From the NCBI RefSeq assembly GCF_041051975.1, contig NZ_CP163435.1, positions 372,001 to 436,000 of the forward strand: DNA of 64,000 nt, read 5' to 3'. The stretch's first letter is position 1. Every line of letters begins with the position of its first letter. A program made the position numbers and the translations under genes. Under the pieces are notes generated by a model. The model saw only the letters and a list, made by a program, of their open reading frames with translations. It was not told where the DNA came from and made no database searches. The DNA comes from Streptomyces sp. R21. Lineage in GTDB: Bacteria; Actinomycetota; Actinomycetes; Streptomycetales; Streptomycetaceae. Of the stretch, positions 58,853 through 64,000 are shown piece by piece.

Positions 58853-60268
58853 TCAGCTTGCGGCGGGGACCGGGGCGCGGGTTGTTTCGGGCATCGCCTC
58901 GGGTGCGGGCGTCTGCTTCGGATCGGGCTCGACTGTTGCCGCGGAGGGAGCGGAGGCAGGGGTGTAGGGAATCTCGCCGCTCAGGACGGCCTTGGCGCGG
59001 TCCTCGTCGAGCTCGCCCTCCCAGCGGGCGACGGCCAGGGTGGCGACGCCGTTGCCGACCAGGCTGGTCAGGGCGCGGGCTTCGGACATGAACCGGTCGA
59101 CGCCGAAGATCAGCGCGAGGGCGGCGACCGGGACGTGCGGGACGGCGCTGAGAGTGGCGGCCAGGGCGATGAAGCCGGAGCCGGTGACGCCTGCGGCGCC
59201 CTTGGAGGTGAGCAGCATGACGGCGAGCATGGCCAGTTGCTGGGTGAGGCTGAGGTCGATACCGAGGGCCTGGGCGAGGAAGACCGAGCCCATGGTCAGG
59301 TAGATGGCGGTGCCGTCGAGGTTGAAGGAGTACCCGGCGGGCAGCGTGATGCCGACGACCGGTTTCGAGGCGCCCGCGTGCTGGAGCTTGGCCATCATGC
59401 GCGGCAGGACGGGCTCGGTCGAGGAGGTGCCCAGGACGATCAGCAGTTCTTCCTTGATGTAGCGCAGGAAGGGCAGCAGTCGCAGTCCGTTCAGTCGCAT
59501 CACGGTCCCGAGGACGACCAGGACGAAGAAGAGGGCGGTCAGCCAGAACGAGCCGACCAGCAGGGCCAGGTGGCGCAGGGTGCCCAGGCCGTAGTTGCCG
59601 ATGGTGAAGGCCATCGAGCCGAACGCACCGATGGGGGCCAGCCGCATGATCCACCGGATGAGCGTGAACAGGACCGTGGAGAACTTCTCGATGCCCCGGG
59701 CGATGCCCAGGCCGGCTTCCCCGCTGGCGTGCAGGCCGAAGCCGAACAGCACCGATACCAGCAGCACCGGCAGGATCTCGTTGCCGGTCAGGGCGCTGAC
59801 CAGGGTGGCCGGGATGATGGCGAGGACGAACTCGGCGAAGCCCTCGTGGGCCGTGGTCGCCTCCGGTGGCAGGCCCTTGGCGGACAGGCTCGAGAGGTCG
59901 ATGTGCAGACCGCTGCCCGGCTTGACGACGTTGACGACGACCAGGCCGATCACCATGGCCACGGTGGTCAGCACCTCGAAGTAGACCAGAGCCTTCAGGC
60001 TCACGCGGCCGACCGCGCGGGCGTTGCCCATGGAGGCGATGCCGTGGACGACCGTGCAGAAGATGATCGGCGCGATGAACATCTTCACCAGCGCGATGAA
60101 GCCGTCGCCGAGCGGCTTGAGGTCAGCGCCGACGGACGGCCACAGACCGCCCACGGCGGCGCCGAGGAGGACGCCGATCAGGCACTGGATGTACAGATGG
60201 GACAGCATCCGGCGGATGCGGCCGGACGGTGCGGTGACGGTACCCGGGGCGGCGTCGTTGCGGCTCAT
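58853..60268 (-). CDS. dctA: DctA-type dicarboxylate:cation symporter
   Basis: A 471-residue membrane protein of the DAACS family from ATG 60268. Motifs: F-I-A-L-V-K-M-F-I-A-P-I-I-F, the hairpin S-S-T-E-P-V-L-P (family S-S-x-S/T), G-Y-S-F-N-L-D-G-T-A-I-Y-L-T in TM7, and L-T-S-K-G-A-A-G-V-T-G-S-G-F in the second hairpin. The C-terminal Pro/Ala tail is longer than usual. Imports C4-dicarboxylates or related acids with cations. ATG overlaps the prpF stop (ATGA), so both are one operon ending in a strong terminator. Confidence 0.93.
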   Translation of the reverse strand: MSRNDAAPGTVTAPSGRIRRMLSHLYIQCLIGVLLGAAVGGLWPSVGADLKPLGDGFIALVKMFIAPIIFCTVVHGIASMGNARAVGRVSLKALVYFEVLTTVAMVIGLVVVNVVKPGSGLHIDLSSLSAKGLPPEATTAHEGFAEFVLAIIPATLVSALTGNEILPVLLVSVLFGFGLHASGEAGLGIARGIEKFSTVLFTLIRWIMRLAPIGAFGSMAFTIGNYGLGTLRHLALLVGSFWLTALFFVLVVLGTVMRLNGLRLLPFLRYIKEELLIVLGTSSTEPVLPRMMAKLQHAGASKPVVGITLPAGYSFNLDGTAIYLTMGSVFLAQALGIDLSLTQQLAMLAVMLLTSKGAAGVTGSGFIALAATLSAVPHVPVAALALIFGVDRFMSEARALTSLVGNGVATLAVARWEGELDEDRAKAVLSGEIPYTPASAPSAATVEPDPKQTPAPEAMPETTRAPVPAAS

Positions 60269-61383
60269 GCGGGGCGTCCTTCCAGGACGGGAACGAGGAG
60301 TTCGGCTCGGGCGATACGCCGGGCGGCGCGGTGCAGGAGCACCGTGGGGGACGCGCCGTCCGGTGCGGGGACGGCTTGGGTGGTGATTACGCCGGCGGGG
60401 GTGCCCAGGCGCAGCGTGCCGTCGGCGGTCTGCCGGGCGACGCGGTGGGCGAGGGTGCCGGGGGTGGCGGCGGCCGTGGCCAGGGCCACGGCGGAGGTCA
60501 GGCCGATCGCCGGGTGTGGGGCGTGCATGGAGACCATGCGCACGGCCAGGTCGTACTCGTCCTGGTTGACGAGGATGCCCTGTGTGGTGCGATAGGGGGC
60601 AGGCCGGGCGACGATGCCTACCTTCGGCACCGCGTGGCTGACCGGATCGCCCTCGTGGGCCAGGCCCATGGCCAGCGCTGCCTGGCGGCGCAGCAGTGTC
60701 AGCGCGGGCACTGCGGTGGCGAACACGGTGAGGGATTCCGTGCCGTCGAGGCCGAACGCCTTGGCCTCGAACAGCGCGGCCGGCGCGCCGGCGTCCACCA
60801 GGGATGCCTCGACGGGACCGTCCGAGCCGGTCAGCTCGTCCAGTGCCCGGCCCGTCGGCAGAGCGCGGCCGGTCGTCGAGCCCGCCGGGTCCTGAAACCC
60901 GAGCAGGATCGGCACGCCCCGTGCCGAGGTACCCGGCACCACGGCCGTGCCCTGCTCCGGGGCCACGCCCGTGGGGGTGGGGATCGTGCCGGTGAGGCGG
61001 GCCCCGGTGTTGATGTTGAGCATGCGGACGGTGGTGGTGTCCGACGCGATCGGCACGAGATCGTGGTGGAGGGCGTACAGGGCCACGGCGGTGGCACAGT
61101 TGCCGCAGTTGCTGGCCCACTCCACGCGCTCGTCGCCGATCCCGACCTGTGCGAAGGCGTACTCGACGTCTACACCGGGTCGGGTCGACGCCTGTACGAC
61201 GGCGGCCTTGGAGGTGGTGGAGGAGGCGCCGCCCACGCCGTCGATCTGACGAGGGTCGGCGGCGTTGAAGGCGGCGAGCAGGAGGGCATCGACGTCCACG
61301 CCCGTGGCGGCCACGTCGCGGTGGTCGAAGATCCAGCACTTGCTGGTTCCTCCGCGGATCATCTCGCCCTGCAGACGCAGCAC
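60265..61383 (-). CDS. prpF: PrpF-family isomerase
   Basis: A 372-residue protein from GTG 61383 with GAGGAG upstream. The start R-G-G-T-S-K, the D-G-V-G-G-A-S-S-T-T-S-K block and S-N-C-G-N-C-A-T-A-V match PrpF-type proteins, which isomerise or tautomerise unsaturated tricarboxylates (2-methyl-aconitate isomerase, 4-oxalomesaconate tautomerase). The catalytic Lys and Cys regions are present. Coupled to DctA, it probably processes an imported unsaturated carboxylic acid. The divergent LysR gene likely senses that acid. Confidence 0.88.
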   Translation of the reverse strand: MLRLQGEMIRGGTSKCWIFDHRDVAATGVDVDALLLAAFNAADPRQIDGVGGASSTTSKAAVVQASTRPGVDVEYAFAQVGIGDERVEWASNCGNCATAVALYALHHDLVPIASDTTTVRMLNINTGARLTGTIPTPTGVAPEQGTAVVPGTSARGVPILLGFQDPAGSTTGRALPTGRALDELTGSDGPVEASLVDAGAPAALFEAKAFGLDGTESLTVFATAVPALTLLRRQAALAMGLAHEGDPVSHAVPKVGIVARPAPYRTTQGILVNQDEYDLAVRMVSMHAPHPAIGLTSAVALATAAATPGTLAHRVARQTADGTLRLGTPAGVITTQAVPAPDGASPTVLLHRAARRIARAELLVPVLEGRPA

Positions 61384-61529
61384 AACTGACTCCTCACAGA
61401 CAGGGAAAGGGAAGTCCACCGACGGTCTTGCCGTGCGTGGTGTCCTCAACGGTGGGTGACAGCAGCGTGAAGTACAATCTCGGAAATCTGCATGGCTATT
61501 AAGGTGAAGTGAACGCTGGAGGTGGCGGC

Positions 61530-62435
61530 ATGCTCGACGTCCGGCGCATTCTGCTGTTCACGGAGGTCGCCCGGCGCGGCTCGGTGACCGCGACAGCCCG
61601 CGCCCTCAACTACACCCCGTCAGCGGTATCGCAGCAGATCAGCCGCCTGGAAACAGAGGCAGGCCAGCCCCTGCTGGAACGCCACGCCCGGGGTGTCACC
61701 GTCACCGACGCCGGACGGGCGCTGGCCGAACGAGGGCAACGGATCGAACGCGAACTGCAGGCCGCGGAAAACGAACTCGCCGACCACGCAGGCCTGCGCG
61801 CAGGCACACTGCGCATCGGCACCTTCCCCACCGTCGGCGCCTCGCTCCTCCCGCAGGCCGTGATCGCCTTCCGCGACGCCCACCCCGACGTACGGCTGAC
61901 CGTCCGCAGCGCCCGCATCTCCGGGCTCTGGACGATGCTGGAGAACCGGGAGATCGAAATGTCGCTCATGTGGGACTACGACTGGAGCCGAATCGACCGG
62001 GAGGACATCGTCGTCACCCCACTCCTCGATGACCCGCCGGCCCTTCTCGTCAGCGACGACCATCCACTCGCCGGCCGTAACGCCGCCTCACTCGCCGACT
62101 TCGCAGACGACCCCTGGATCACCCGCGCCGAACATCACCCGGTGGCCGAAGCCCTCGTCCGCGGCTGCCGCGCCGTCGGCTTCGAGCCCCACATCGCCTA
62201 CGAGGCCCACGACTACCAGGAAGCCCAGGCCATGGCCGCCGCCGGCATCGGCGTCGCCCTCGCCCCCACCCTGGCCCTGGAGGGCATCCGACCCGGCGTC
62301 AACGTCCTGCCCCTCCAGCCGCCGGCCCCCGTCCGCCGCATCCTCCTCGTTCGCATGGCCGACCACTCACTCACCCCCGCCGCTCTCACCTTCGCCGGAC
62401 TCCTCCGCGACGCCGCCGCGGCCCGAACACACTGA
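61530..62435 (+). CDS. LysR-family transcriptional regulator
   Basis: A 301-residue regulator from ATG 61530 (GGAGG upstream). HTH: F-T-E-V-A-R-R-G-S-V-T-A-T-A-R-A-L-N-Y-T-P-S-A-V-S-Q-Q-I-S-R-L-E; the effector domain runs G-T-L-R-I-G-T-F to the end. Divergent from the prpF-dctA operon with ~145 bases between, the classic LysR arrangement. Confidence 0.94.
   Translation: MLDVRRILLFTEVARRGSVTATARALNYTPSAVSQQISRLETEAGQPLLERHARGVTVTDAGRALAERGQRIERELQAAENELADHAGLRAGTLRIGTFPTVGASLLPQAVIAFRDAHPDVRLTVRSARISGLWTMLENREIEMSLMWDYDWSRIDREDIVVTPLLDDPPALLVSDDHPLAGRNAASLADFADDPWITRAEHHPVAEALVRGCRAVGFEPHIAYEAHDYQEAQAMAAAGIGVALAPTLALEGIRPGVNVLPLQPPAPVRRILLVRMADHSLTPAALTFAGLLRDAAAARTH

Positions 62436-64000
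<1,565 letters not shown>

Noticed and set aside
58805..60595. 596-codon open frame on the plus strand
   Set aside because: Antisense to dctA and prpF; the product is Gln/Gly/Glu-rich repeats without any domain.

Overview
The window is very GC-rich actinomycete DNA, almost certainly Streptomyces or a close relative. GTG starts are common, GGAGG ribosome sites are frequent, and many genes belong to families typical of Streptomyces (XRE regulator with DUF5753-type C-terminus, PucR, HxlR, GlxA/AraC, LtrA, DUF5994, truncated ECF sigma factor). Roughly a third of the window consists of broken genes, insertion-sequence remnants and gene fragments, so it reads as accessory, chromosome-arm-like DNA. 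All calls come from reading the sequence; family names rest on recalled motifs and no database was searched.

Bases 1-3600 hold the most unusual locus. Three small Cys-rich proteins share the N-terminal motif M-x-[IM]-P-G-F-x-A-[ED]. They sit with a small protein carrying a CGGC motif, a free-standing PatG-type C-terminal domain protein, and a subtilisin-like protease of the cyanobactin-maturation (PatA/PatG) type with an intact Asp-His-Ser triad. Genes overlap or abut on the + strand, with one peptide gene divergent. No cyclodehydratase, radical SAM or lanthipeptide enzyme is visible, so this looks like a split PatG-like proteolytic peptide system without known tailoring enzymes.

Bases 3600-10400 are mostly wreckage: a decayed SnoaL/DsbA/flavodoxin operon beside an intact HxlR regulator, IS256, ABC exporter, IstB and phosphotransferase fragments, an HNH protein, a zinc-finger protein and a dienelactone hydrolase. 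Bases 10400-23450 carry an exonuclease/P-loop pair, GNAT, a coiled-coil regulator, a TetR-SDR divergon, a minus-strand operon (half AMP-ligase, two to three small proteins, glycosyltransferase, truncated ECF sigma factor), a PucR regulator and an FdhF/YdeP molybdoenzyme.

Bases 23761-27109 contain two IS5-like units inserted back to back at TTA sites. The second is a 2.4 kb composite unit carrying an SDR-MerR divergon. Bases 27300-40080 mix regulators, hydrolases, an atypical tRNA-Gly(UCC)-like gene, a DacB-type carboxypeptidase, IS21 and TnpB remnants. Bases 40080-47280 form a compact oxidoreductase/hydrolase cluster (TetR, SDR, alpha/beta hydrolase, LtrA, LuxR-type response regulator, Tat-exported hydrolase, enoyl-CoA hydratase). 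Bases 47290-58800 hold small Streptomyces proteins, a hydrolase-TetR divergon, an IS with CTAG target duplication, an HxlR-imine-reductase-like divergon, a recombinase remnant and a chimeric partial duplicate of the 44-46 kb region. Bases 58853-62435 encode a DctA transporter, a PrpF isomerase and a divergent LysR regulator, a likely carboxylic-acid uptake and isomerisation module. The window ends in a broken secreted ricin-lectin/GH62 arabinofuranosidase gene.
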